Assembly: GCA_024403135.1 (NCBI GenBank)
Contig: JAKSSK010000010.1
Location: forward strand, 1 to 40,437
Source of the DNA: Clostridia bacterium
GTDB lineage: Bacteria > Bacillota > Clostridia > Peptostreptococcales > Anaerovoracaceae
DNA length: 40,437 bases
Direction of reading: 5' to 3'
Shown: positions 34,201-40,437 of the stretch, in pieces
Layout of the letters: each line of letters starts with the position of its first letter
Numbering within the stretch: the first letter of the stretch is position 1
Made by a program: the position numbers and the translations under genes
Notes under the pieces: generated by a model
Database searches by the model: none
The model's input: the letters and a program-made list of their open reading frames with translations, nothing else
Told to the model about the DNA's origin: nothing

Positions 34201-34388
34201 AGTTTACCGCCCTCCAGGAAAAATTTGATAACAAAATCCAAGAATTTTGCCAAAATCTAGTTAATGGAGATATTAAGCTAAGACCTATGAAGACCAAGAA
34301 GAAAACAGTATGTGCCAATTGCAAGTACAAGGGCATATGCAGATTCGACACAGCCTTTGAGGGATGTAGCTACGAGATAATTGAATAG
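31296..34388 (+). CDS. addB: AddB-type helicase-nuclease subunit lacking Walker A
   Basis: A 1030-residue homologue of AddB, which with AddA resects double-strand breaks and recognises Chi. The start MLKIFYGRENVNKEKFLYEH aligns with the AddB N-terminus but has no GxxGxGKT ATP loop, and the protein is somewhat short (about 1150 usual). VLVPDQYTLEAEAQAL and MSISRLGDRV follow the family. The C-terminal nuclease has IIDYKSG (Asp864, Lys866) and the four Fe-S cysteines: Cys712, then Cys1006, Cys1009 and Cys1015, with the same C-x2-C-x5-C spacing as in Bacillus. So the nuclease looks intact while the ATP site does not. addA is not next to it; the following gene is a transporter 1 nt downstream. Confidence 0.9.
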   Translation: MLKIFYGRENVNKEKFLYEHIEKPAIVLVPDQYTLEAEAQALRYLGTKSLMDVEIMSISRLGDRVLEKVGGGRKTFLDKYGRHILLSKILREEGDKLKTFNKVKDKTNFIEEVNNFISQAKQYDIDLDGLDSPKAQDLNVIMKAYEKAIKGKYTDSEDRIDLYLERMKDYADLKDTNIYVYGFDSFAPKTIKVIKELERISPCVNVIMTWDDTGWDVFRLTGHVMDILGGERIRIEGYQKEYKNGAIAHVEENIYAMPYRKYKGDGKVTFLQCANPYNEAETLASYILKFVRDEGLRYRDILVVSNSQNQEIIERVLSEYGISVFIDKKRSIASSGIIMAITNLLKGDVIGFLKSGFSCLDSEEVEELDNYGYTYKIKKNMWLKPFKYGDISVAEPLRKKAVEPFVEMQKIQKESKTNREFGVKLDELLGKMGFSDKIEELAVYQEEKLGQMGQDMAQETRQIYSGFVTVIEQIALLLGDEAFRIEEYMKLFEAGINGFKVGVLPPTIDGVTLGTTQRSRTSDVRACIVLSANEGVLPMTPPETALLTKEELGQYGELGSLDAVKMDEEKLAIYRTFSKPTEYLIVSTLTSDTTGEALRISPVMTKVMNLLDKPEVLPDVLNREGDSADLDLLGGRVNTLRQITNNLQQATADGQVGDVFRQALYMYRDSREAKLIKDGIGFTNERERIDARKAFGEEITLSPSRLEKYARCPFMHFIQYGIKVDERRQMELDFRNIGNIYHDVFMKAIEKLKADNTIHTITRQELDDLVEELAHQLFDYDFEMGKREDYQKGRIVNICKDNVWALVSHIRDGQIEDIMLESAFEPGAEIDPITITLDDGQKVNIQGRIDRVDILPGNKVKIIDYKSGKESFKAIEAEKGYRLQLMLYLKAAQGKDKIPAGVFYFLIKEPIVKKGEDPEGAFKMDGIFVNEESTIQALDSSMEGTSKIIHCQRKKDGGYTRATYLTREEFTALQEKFDNKIQEFCQNLVNGDIKLRPMKTKKKTVCANCKYKGICRFDTAFEGCSYEIIE

Positions 34389-34389
34389 C

Positions 34390-35454
34390 ATGAACATTAA
34401 AAACGTAATTAAAGTCTCTGGTGGTTTTGTGGCCTGGGTAATAGGGTCAGGATTTGCCACCGGACAAGAAATACTCCAGTTCTTCACCAGCTACGGCTAC
34501 GGAAGCTACGGAGTAGTAATAGTAAACTTAATAGGATTTCTAGTGGTTGGACCTATGCTACTTGGCGTAGGATATGCCAAAAGGGAGCAGAACGAATTTA
34601 AGCACTTTGACTACTACTGCGGAAAGAAGCTGGGAACCTTCTATTCCTGGGCAACCACAATCACCCTAATATTCGTAATGGCGGTGCTGATCTCAGGAGC
34701 AGGAGCAACCCTTTCAGAGTACTACGGCTTAAACCACTACGTGGGAGCAGCCATCATGGCGGTGATGATTCTAATAGCTTATCTTCTTGGCTTTGAAAAG
34801 CTTATCAAGATACTTGGCTTCATAGGACCATCCATAATCTGCTTCTGCCTACTTATAGGCCTAATAACCGTGTTTAGAGATTTCTCTAACATAGACCAGG
34901 TGCCTCTTTATGCGGACAACCTGGCAAAGAGCCAGTCCTCACCTAACTGGGTGATTTCAAGCGTCCTTTACGTGTCATATAACTTCCTTTGCGGAAGCAC
35001 GTACTACACGGCACTTGGAGCATCCTGCACATCAAAGAAGGAGGCAAGGGCTGGAGCAATACTTGGAGCCATAGCTTTAATACTTGCAATTGCAGTGATG
35101 AATACGGCTATCCTATCAAACGCAGGAGACACCGCATCCCTTGCAATACCAACTCTTTATCTTGCAAAGAAGATTTCATACATTCTAGGTGCGGTATTTA
35201 GCATATTCCTAATCCTAGGAATCTACTCATCATGCTCTGCCATGATGTGGACAGTGTGCACAAAGTTCGCTACAGGAGATAAGAAAAAGGACAGGATAAT
35301 AGCCTTTTCAATAGCCATTGGAACCTTCATCTTAGGCCTATTCTCCTTCAGCAAATTGATCGGCCTGTTCTACCCAATAATTGGCTATGCAGGCATCCTG
35401 TTTATAGGCTGCGTTATATATAAAAAATTTGAAAAGAAAAAGGATATTTGTTAA
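34390..35454 (+). CDS. YkvI-type membrane transporter (LeuT-fold, APC superfamily)
   Basis: A 354-residue membrane protein with about 10 hydrophobic helices. The start, VSGGFVAWVIGSGFATGQEILQFF, has an unwound-helix motif (GSGFATGQE) typical of LeuT-fold carriers; the whole matches the YkvI family of uncharacterised membrane proteins related to branched-chain amino acid and sodium-solute carriers. The substrate is unknown. I start at the ATG at 34390, one base after the addB stop; the in-frame TTG at 34381 lies within addB and lacks a better ribosome site. No strong Shine-Dalgarno is seen, so translation may depend on coupling with addB. The deoD promoter lies in its last codons. Confidence 0.78.
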   Translation: MNIKNVIKVSGGFVAWVIGSGFATGQEILQFFTSYGYGSYGVVIVNLIGFLVVGPMLLGVGYAKREQNEFKHFDYYCGKKLGTFYSWATTITLIFVMAVLISGAGATLSEYYGLNHYVGAAIMAVMILIAYLLGFEKLIKILGFIGPSIICFCLLIGLITVFRDFSNIDQVPLYADNLAKSQSSPNWVISSVLYVSYNFLCGSTYYTALGASCTSKKEARAGAILGAIALILAIAVMNTAILSNAGDTASLAIPTLYLAKKISYILGAVFSIFLILGIYSSCSAMMWTVCTKFATGDKKKDRIIAFSIAIGTFILGLFSFSKLIGLFYPIIGYAGILFIGCVIYKKFEKKKDIC

Positions 35455-35457
35455 AAT
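35429..35457 (+). promoter_or_regulatory. promoter of the deoD operon
   Basis: TTGAAA (35429-35434), 17-nt spacer, TAAAAT (35452-35457). Most of it lies inside the end of the upstream transporter gene. Confidence 0.5.
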
Positions 35458-35491
35458 ATAAGGTAATGAATTGAAAGAAAGGATGAGTATT

Positions 35492-36199
35492 ATGTCAAAC
35501 ATACCTACACCACATATCGATGCGAAATTTGGAGATTTTGCTGATACAGTTTTAATGCCAGGAGATCCACTTAGAGCTAAATTTATAGCTGAAACTTATC
35601 TTGAAGATGCAGTTTTAGTAAACAACGTTAGAGGAGTTCAAGGATACACTGGAACATACAAGGGAAAGAGAGTTTCTGTAATGGCTTCAGGAATGGGAAT
35701 GCCATCAATGGGAATCTATTCATACGAATTATTCAACTTCTACGATGTAAAGAACATCATCAGAATAGGTACTGCAGGATGCATCAGACAGGACCTTAAA
35801 TGTGGTGACGTAGTATTCGGTATGGGCGCATGCACAAACTCAAACTACGAAGAACAGTATAAGCTTCCTGGACACTTTGCTCCAATAGCATCATTTGATC
35901 TTCTTAGAAAGGCTGTTGTTCAGGCTGAGAAGATGGGAATTAAGCCTATCGTTGGAAACATCGCATCAGGAGACCTTTTCTATGATGATGCAAACCGTCT
36001 AGGGGACTGGAACAAGATGGGCGTAATCGCAGCAGAAATGGAAAGTGCCGCCCTATACATGAACGCAGCTAGAGCTGGAAAGAACGCTCTTTGCATCTGC
36101 ACAATTTCAGATAACCCATTTACAGGTGAAGAAACAACTGCTATGGAAAGACAGACAACCTTCACAAAGATGATGGAAATCGCTTTAGAAATAGCTTAA
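35492..36199 (+). CDS. deoD: purine-nucleoside phosphorylase, DeoD type
   Basis: A 235-residue hexameric-type phosphorylase that cleaves purine (deoxy)nucleosides with phosphate to base plus (deoxy)ribose 1-phosphate. Diagnostic segments are [20 protein letters not shown] at about 20-39, [17 protein letters not shown] at about 63-79, RIGTAGCI around 93-100, EMESAALY around 178-185, and [12 protein letters not shown] near the end, where the Asp is the usual acid and the next residue is Asn rather than His. The start at 35492 gives the normal family length and has AAAGGA 9 nt upstream; the earlier ATG (35483) and TTG (35471) fit less well. It probably feeds bases to the phosphoribosyltransferase encoded elsewhere in the window. 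The acyl-CoA ligase gene follows 10 nt downstream. Confidence 0.93.
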   Translation: MSNIPTPHIDAKFGDFADTVLMPGDPLRAKFIAETYLEDAVLVNNVRGVQGYTGTYKGKRVSVMASGMGMPSMGIYSYELFNFYDVKNIIRIGTAGCIRQDLKCGDVVFGMGACTNSNYEEQYKLPGHFAPIASFDLLRKAVVQAEKMGIKPIVGNIASGDLFYDDANRLGDWNKMGVIAAEMESAALYMNAARAGKNALCICTISDNPFTGEETTAMERQTTFTKMMEIALEIA

Positions 36200-36209
36200 G
36201 GAAATATAT

Positions 36210-37970
36210 ATGAAAAAAGAAAATGGATCATTCGATTGCGAGGCCTTTCAAAGGTCAATCAAGAAATCGAAAAGCAAATACATTAAATATGTAAAGTCTA
36301 GACCTATCTCGGACATTAAGCAGATGCTTACTACAAGCACCAAGATGTTCGGAGATAGGACAGCTTTCATGCAAAAATTTAATAAGAATGCTCCATACGA
36401 GAAGATTACATACAATCAGACCTTTAGTGACGTAAACTGTCTAGGGCAGGCACTATTAGACCTAGACCTTTCCAAGAAGAAGGTGGGCATCCTAGGAGCC
36501 AACTGCTACCAGTGGGCCATAAGCTATCTAGCTACTGTATGCGGGGTAGGCATGGTGGTTCCACTAGACAAGGAACTTGGTAGTGAGGGAATCCTTGAGA
36601 TATGCCAGATCGCCGAGGTGGACTGTGTAATCTTTACAGAGAAATACAAGGACGTATTTACTGAAACGGATAAATACATTCTCATCAATATGGATGCCAA
36701 GGAGGATGAAGGAAAAATTCTTTCCTGGTGGAAACTGATCTCTAAGGGTAGGGACCTAATTCATAACGGTGCCCACGATTTTGAAAACAGGGAGATAGAT
36801 AACGAAAAGCCTGTATCATTAATCTTCACATCGGGTACAACAGGAATAGCTAAAGGTGTCCTTTTATCCCACAAGAACATTGTGGCAGACCTGATGATGA
36901 GCTGCACCGTAGTAAAGATGGAGGTTGGTGACATATTCTTTAGCGTCCTTCCTTTAAACCACACCTACGAGTGTACTGGAGGCCTACTAATGCCTCTTTA
37001 CCAGGGCTGCACCATAGCGTATTGTCAGGGACTTAAATACTTCTCAAGAAATATGAAGGAAGTAAAGCCTACTACAATGCTTGCAGTACCTGCCATAATT
37101 GAGAACCTTCAGAAGACAATCATGAGGAACGTAAACAAGAAGCTTATGGCTGACTCCTTTAGAAAGGGACTACTGATCAACAAGGGAGCCCAGAAGGTTG
37201 GTCTTGAGCTTAGCCAGTTCCTGTTTAAAGAGATAAAGGAATCCTTAGGCGGCCAGCTTAAGATAATAATCTCTGGAGGGGCCGCAATAAACCCTGAGAC
37301 CTTGAAATTCATGAGGGGACTAGGAATTATTGCTTGCCAGGGATACGGCCTTACAGAGTGTTCCCCTATGACTTGCTTAAATCCGGACAAGTTTATGAAG
37401 GATGAATCGGCAGGAATGCTTCTTCCTAACATGGAATGCAAGATAGTGGATCAGGCTGAAGATGGCACAGGTGAAATCTGCTTTAGAGGAGAGAACATCA
37501 TGTGCGGCTACTATAACGACCCTGAGGCAACCAGGGAAGTCATAGATGAAGAGGGCTGGTATCACACAGGTGACCTGGGAACAATAGACAAGAACAACTT
37601 CGTCTTTGTTACAGGCAGAAAGAAGAATGTAATAATTGCTCACAATGGAAAGAATGTCTTTCCTGAGGAAATTGAGTATCACATAAATCAGATTCCTTAC
37701 GTTGAGGAATGCATGGTATGGGGCGACGAGGAAAGCAGGGACATGGCTATCGTTGCTACCATCAGAATCAACGAGGATGAAGTAAAGGAAGAACTTGGAA
37801 AGGACTACACGGCTGAAGATGTAAACGAGCTAATATGGTTTAACATAAACCAGATCAACCAGCTTCTTCCAAACTTTAAGATGGTCAAGAGGGTAGTCAT
37901 AAAGGAGACGCCTTTCATCAAGACTACATCAAGCAAAATAAAGAGATTTGAAAAGGAAAATAGATTTTAA
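36210..37970 (+). CDS. AMP-binding acyl-CoA ligase (long-chain fatty acid type)
   Basis: A 586-residue adenylate-forming enzyme that activates a carboxylic acid to acyl-AMP and then to the CoA ester. Motifs: P-loop FTSGTTGIAKG at 206-216, LPLNHTYECTGG at about 248-259, YGLTECSP around 380-387, and YHTGDLGTIDKNNFVFVTGRKKN at about 450-472, with the catalytic Lys in the TTSSKIKR tail. Most similar to long-chain fatty-acid-CoA ligases; a branched or aromatic acid is possible. It lies between deoD and a racemase gene with close spacing (10 and 12 nt). It is not a carrier-domain protein and sits 22 kb from the NRPS, so a link to that pathway is only a guess. Confidence 0.85.
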   Translation: MKKENGSFDCEAFQRSIKKSKSKYIKYVKSRPISDIKQMLTTSTKMFGDRTAFMQKFNKNAPYEKITYNQTFSDVNCLGQALLDLDLSKKKVGILGANCYQWAISYLATVCGVGMVVPLDKELGSEGILEICQIAEVDCVIFTEKYKDVFTETDKYILINMDAKEDEGKILSWWKLISKGRDLIHNGAHDFENREIDNEKPVSLIFTSGTTGIAKGVLLSHKNIVADLMMSCTVVKMEVGDIFFSVLPLNHTYECTGGLLMPLYQGCTIAYCQGLKYFSRNMKEVKPTTMLAVPAIIENLQKTIMRNVNKKLMADSFRKGLLINKGAQKVGLELSQFLFKEIKESLGGQLKIIISGGAAINPETLKFMRGLGIIACQGYGLTECSPMTCLNPDKFMKDESAGMLLPNMECKIVDQAEDGTGEICFRGENIMCGYYNDPEATREVIDEEGWYHTGDLGTIDKNNFVFVTGRKKNVIIAHNGKNVFPEEIEYHINQIPYVEECMVWGDEESRDMAIVATIRINEDEVKEELGKDYTAEDVNELIWFNINQINQLLPNFKMVKRVVIKETPFIKTTSSKIKRFEKENRF

Positions 37971-37982
37971 AGGAGAAGGAAA

Positions 37983-39074
37983 ATGAGCGGCAGATATCCA
38001 AGAGTTGAGATCAACTTAGCACATCTAAGACACAACACTAAGACTGTAGTGGACCTTTGCAAGGAACATGGAATCATGGTTTCAGGCGTAATCAAGGGAG
38101 CAACAGGAGATGTTGAAGTAGCAAGAGCAATGGCTGAAGAAGGCGTTGCAACACTGGCATCATCAAGACTAGAGCAGCTTGAAGATGTAAAGAAGGCAGG
38201 AATAGATAAACCTCTAGCACTTCTTAGAGTTCCTATGCTTAGTGAAGTTGAGGACCTGGTAAGAATATGTGATATGTCACTTCAAAGCGAGATGGAAGTA
38301 ATCCGTCTAACAGATAAAGAGGCTAAGAAGCAGGGCAAGGTTCACAAGATCATTCTTATGGCAGATATGGGAGACCTGAGAGAAGGCTTCTGGGATAAGG
38401 ATGAGATGATAGAGGCTTGCAAGGAGATCGAAGCTATGGAAAACATCTATCTTGTAGGTATTGGTACAAATCTTGGATGCTATGGTTCAATCAGTCCAAC
38501 TAAGAAGAAATTGGATGAGCTTGTAGCTTTATCTGAAAGGGTTGAAGAGGCTCTTGGAAGAAAGCTAGACATCGTTTCTGGCGGTGCAACTTCAAGCCTT
38601 ATGAGGCTATACAGCGGCGATATGCCTGAAAGAATCAATCACTTAAGAATCGGTGAAGGTATTCTGCTTGCTCACGACTACATCGTTTTATACAACCTTC
38701 TTCCTGAGACTACTGGTCTTTACCACGATATCTTCAGATTAAAGGCAGAGGTAATTGAAGCTAAGACTAAGCCTTCATACCCACAGGGCGAAATTGCATT
38801 CGATGCTTTTGGCCACAAGCCTGAATACGAGGACAGAGGAATGAGAAAGAAAGTTCTTCTTGGAATGGGTAAGGTTGACTACGCTTTCCCTGATGAACTA
38901 ATCCCTATGGATGAGGGTGTAGAAATCCTTGGAGCTTCCAGCGACCACACTATCCTGGACGTAACTGAAGCTAAGAGAGATTTTAAGGTAGGCGACATAG
39001 TTGAATTTGAAGTTTGCTATGCAACAATGGTATACATTACAAACTGCAGAAACGTTGAAGTTGTTTATGTTTAA
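37983..39074 (+). CDS. alanine/ornithine racemase family PLP enzyme
   Basis: A 363-residue fold-III PLP enzyme. The PLP Lys is Lys38 in SGVIKGATGD; the rest of the barrel includes LASSRLEQLEDVKKAG, ILMADMGDLREGF at about 125-137, GTNLGCYGSISPT at about 163-175 and SGGATSSLMRL at about 202-212. These match the group containing clostridial ornithine racemase rather than classical alanine racemase (Alr). It would make a D-amino acid, possibly D-ornithine for fermentation, or a D-residue for the wall. GGAGAAGG lies just before the ATG. No ornithine-degrading gene is visible nearby, so the substrate stays open. No terminator is visible after it. Confidence 0.82.
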   Translation: MSGRYPRVEINLAHLRHNTKTVVDLCKEHGIMVSGVIKGATGDVEVARAMAEEGVATLASSRLEQLEDVKKAGIDKPLALLRVPMLSEVEDLVRICDMSLQSEMEVIRLTDKEAKKQGKVHKIILMADMGDLREGFWDKDEMIEACKEIEAMENIYLVGIGTNLGCYGSISPTKKKLDELVALSERVEEALGRKLDIVSGGATSSLMRLYSGDMPERINHLRIGEGILLAHDYIVLYNLLPETTGLYHDIFRLKAEVIEAKTKPSYPQGEIAFDAFGHKPEYEDRGMRKKVLLGMGKVDYAFPDELIPMDEGVEILGASSDHTILDVTEAKRDFKVGDIVEFEVCYATMVYITNCRNVEVVYV

Positions 39075-39078
39075 TACC

Positions 39079-39107
39079 TTGAAAAAACTTGCTAAGAGAG
39101 ATATAAT
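39079..39107 (+). promoter_or_regulatory. sigma-A-type promoter for greA-lysS
   Basis: TTGAAA (39079-39084), 17-nt spacer, TATAAT (39102-39107). AAAGGAG precedes the greA ATG. Confidence 0.7.
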
Positions 39108-39141
39108 ATTAAGCACGGCGTTGGTCGAAAGGAGAATATAG

Positions 39142-39618
39142 ATGGAAGAAATAATTTTAACCCAGGAAGGTTATGACGCGCTAGTCGAGGAGTACAATCT
39201 TGCGACTACAGTAAAGAGAAAAGAAATCGCTGAAGCTTTAAAAGAAGCTAGATCATACGGCGACCTATCTGAAAATGCTGAATACGATGCAGCAAAGGAT
39301 GCTCAGGCTGAACTTGAGGAAAGAATCTCAAAGCTTGAGGAGATGATGAAGGTTGCTAAGGTAGTAGATGCGAATACAGATAAAAACAAGGTTGACGTTG
39401 GAGCAAAGATAACAGTTGAATTTGTTAACAAAGACGGCAAGAAGGAAAAGAAGGAATTCTCAATCGTAGGTTCGGCTGAATCAAATCCTTTTGCTGGTAA
39501 ACTTTCAAACGAAAGCCCTGTTGGCAGAGGTTTAATGGGCCACAAGAAGGGCGACACTGTTGAGATCCAATTAAAGGAAAAGACTGCAACATATAAGATT
39601 ATAGATATTCAAAGATAA
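39142..39618 (+). CDS. greA: transcription elongation factor GreA
   Basis: A 158-residue factor that enters the RNA polymerase secondary channel and stimulates transcript cleavage to rescue arrested complexes. The N-terminal coiled coil has the family segment ARSYGDLSENAEYDAAKDAQ at about 36-55, whose acidic tip residues (Asp41, Glu44) hold the catalytic metal. The C-terminal globular domain ends ESPVGRGLMGHKKGDTVEI (about 126-145), the GreA signature. Length is normal. It has its own promoter, and lysS begins 11 nt after its stop, a common arrangement in Bacillota. Confidence 0.96.
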   Translation: MEEIILTQEGYDALVEEYNLATTVKRKEIAEALKEARSYGDLSENAEYDAAKDAQAELEERISKLEEMMKVAKVVDANTDKNKVDVGAKITVEFVNKDGKKEKKEFSIVGSAESNPFAGKLSNESPVGRGLMGHKKGDTVEIQLKEKTATYKIIDIQR

Positions 39619-39629
39619 GGGAGAATAAA

Positions 39630-40437
39630 ATGGCAGATCAAGTAAACGCACCTCAAATTGAAGAGGAAATGACCGAAGAAAAGATTTCTGAACAAAGACA
39701 AATTAGAAGAGATAAGTTAAGTACCTTGCAGGAAGCTGGAAGAAACCCATTCCTTCATGAGACTTGGGATGTAACAGCTCACAGCATGGACATCAAGGAA
39801 AACTTCGATGCAATGGATGGACAGCAGGTTTCAATCGCTGGTAGAATGATGGCTTGCCGTATCATGGGTAAGGCTGCTTTCTGCGATATCCAAGACAAGC
39901 AGGGAAGAATTCAATGTCACGTTAAAAGAGACGTACTTGGTGAAGATGAATACAAGTGGTTCAAGACATACGATATCGGAGATATCCTAGGTATCGAAGG
40001 TACTGTATTTAAGACTCAACGTGGTGAGATCACTATCCAGGTTGAAAAGCTTGTACTTCTTTCAAAGTCCATTCAAGTTCTTCCAAACAAGTGGCAGGGA
40101 CTTAAGGACCAAGACCAAAGATACAGACAGAGATACGTTGACCTTATCATCAATCCTGAAGTTAAGGACACTTTCTTAAAGAGAGCTGAATGCATCAAGG
40201 AATTCAGAAGAGTTCTAGAGGAAGATTTCGGATACCTAGAAGTAGATACTCCAATCTTAACTACAATTGCTGGTGGCGCAAATGCTAGACCATTTAACAC
40301 TCACCACAACACTCTAGACATAGACATGAAGCTTAGAATCTCCAACGAGCTATTCTTAAAGAGATGTATCGTTGGTGGTTTAGATAGAGTATATGAAATG
40401 GGTAAGATGTTCCGTAACGAAGGTATGGACAGAAGAC
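39630..40437 (+). CDS. lysS: lysyl-tRNA synthetase, class II (3' end outside window)
   Basis: The first 269 codons are present and the gene runs off the window. LysS charges tRNA-Lys. The N-terminal OB-fold anticodon domain covers about 60-170 (VSIAGRMMACRIMGKAAFCDI); motif 1 includes QDQRYRQRYVDLI around 180-192, and motif 2 begins at VYEMGKMFRNEGMDRR near the window edge. The start ATG at 39630 has AAGGGAG 7-8 nt upstream; the N-terminal 30 residues are acidic and variable, as is common. It is cotranscribed with greA. Class II rather than class I identity is clear from the motifs. Confidence 0.96.
   Translation, partial: MADQVNAPQIEEEMTEEKISEQRQIRRDKLSTLQEAGRNPFLHETWDVTAHSMDIKENFDAMDGQQVSIAGRMMACRIMGKAAFCDIQDKQGRIQCHVKRDVLGEDEYKWFKTYDIGDILGIEGTVFKTQRGEITIQVEKLVLLSKSIQVLPNKWQGLKDQDQRYRQRYVDLIINPEVKDTFLKRAECIKEFRRVLEEDFGYLEVDTPILTTIAGGANARPFNTHHNTLDIDMKLRISNELFLKRCIVGGLDRVYEMGKMFRNEGMDRR

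Noticed and set aside
36210..37970. The acyl-CoA ligase as supplier of the NRPS starter unit
   Set aside because: It lies 22 kb away in a different operon, and the NRPS has its own loading adenylation domain.
1..40437. CRISPR arrays, tRNA or rRNA genes, transposases, integrases, attachment sites, toxin-antitoxin or phage-defence genes
   Set aside because: I found no regularly spaced repeats, no cloverleaf or rRNA-like stretch and no coding region with such motifs.

Overview
The window looks like the chromosome of an anaerobic clostridium (Bacillota, Clostridia) of low-to-moderate G+C. The signs are a butyrate kinase, an AddB with the Fe-S nuclease cysteines, a prfB with a programmed +1 frameshift, strong AAGGAGG-type ribosome binding sites, TATAAT promoters, a guanine riboswitch and an ornithine-racemase-type PLP enzyme. 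I cannot name a genus; a gut or oral Clostridia lineage is the best guess. Nearly everything is protein coding. I see no tRNA, rRNA, insertion sequence, phage gene or CRISPR array.

Layout. 1-2.0 kb: the 3' end of butyrate kinase converges on a phosphohexomutase. 2.0-4.3 kb: an MBOAT O-acyltransferase and a membrane-anchored SGNH protein, probably acylating an exported glycan. 4.2-13.7 kb, minus strand: a 2940-residue nonribosomal peptide synthetase (NRPS), A-T-C-A-T-C-A-T-R, followed through an ATGA overlap by its own Sfp-type phosphopantetheinyl transferase. 13.7-16.1 kb, minus: a purine phosphoribosyltransferase and an AzgA/PbuG-type purine permease, the latter behind a guanine-class riboswitch. 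16.1-16.7 kb, minus: an HD-domain protein. 16.76-20.9 kb, plus: a coupled cobalamin salvage operon (TIM-barrel protein, cobT, cobU, cobS, a mini CobU-like protein, a histidine phosphatase). 20.9-22.0 kb: birA, facing a CNNM/CorC membrane protein across a candidate BirA operator. 22.0-27.3 kb, plus: corC-like gene, secA, two bactofilins. 27.3-35.5 kb, plus: prfB, tex, an HAD phosphatase, addB and a YkvI-type transporter. 35.4-39.1 kb: deoD, an acyl-CoA ligase and an alanine/ornithine racemase family enzyme. 39.1 kb to the end: greA and the 5' part of lysS.

The most unusual system is the NRPS. It has a terminal NAD(P)H-dependent reductase domain instead of a thioesterase, so it should release an aldehyde (or alcohol). 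Its first adenylation domain has Ile where amino-acid-activating domains have the Asp that holds the alpha-amine, and the pocket is lined with hydrophobic residues. This suggests an acyl or other non-amino-acid starter, so my inference is an N-acyl dipeptide aldehyde, a scaffold typical of protease inhibitors. No exporter, regulator or tailoring gene adjoins it.

Other points of interest are two CobU-like proteins with complementary motif losses, an AddB without a Walker A motif and with no addA beside it, a probably leaderless transcript at the head of the cobalamin operon, an 18-bp perfect palindrome behind the HD gene, and tail-to-tail genes whose stop codons lie within or right beside shared terminator hairpins.
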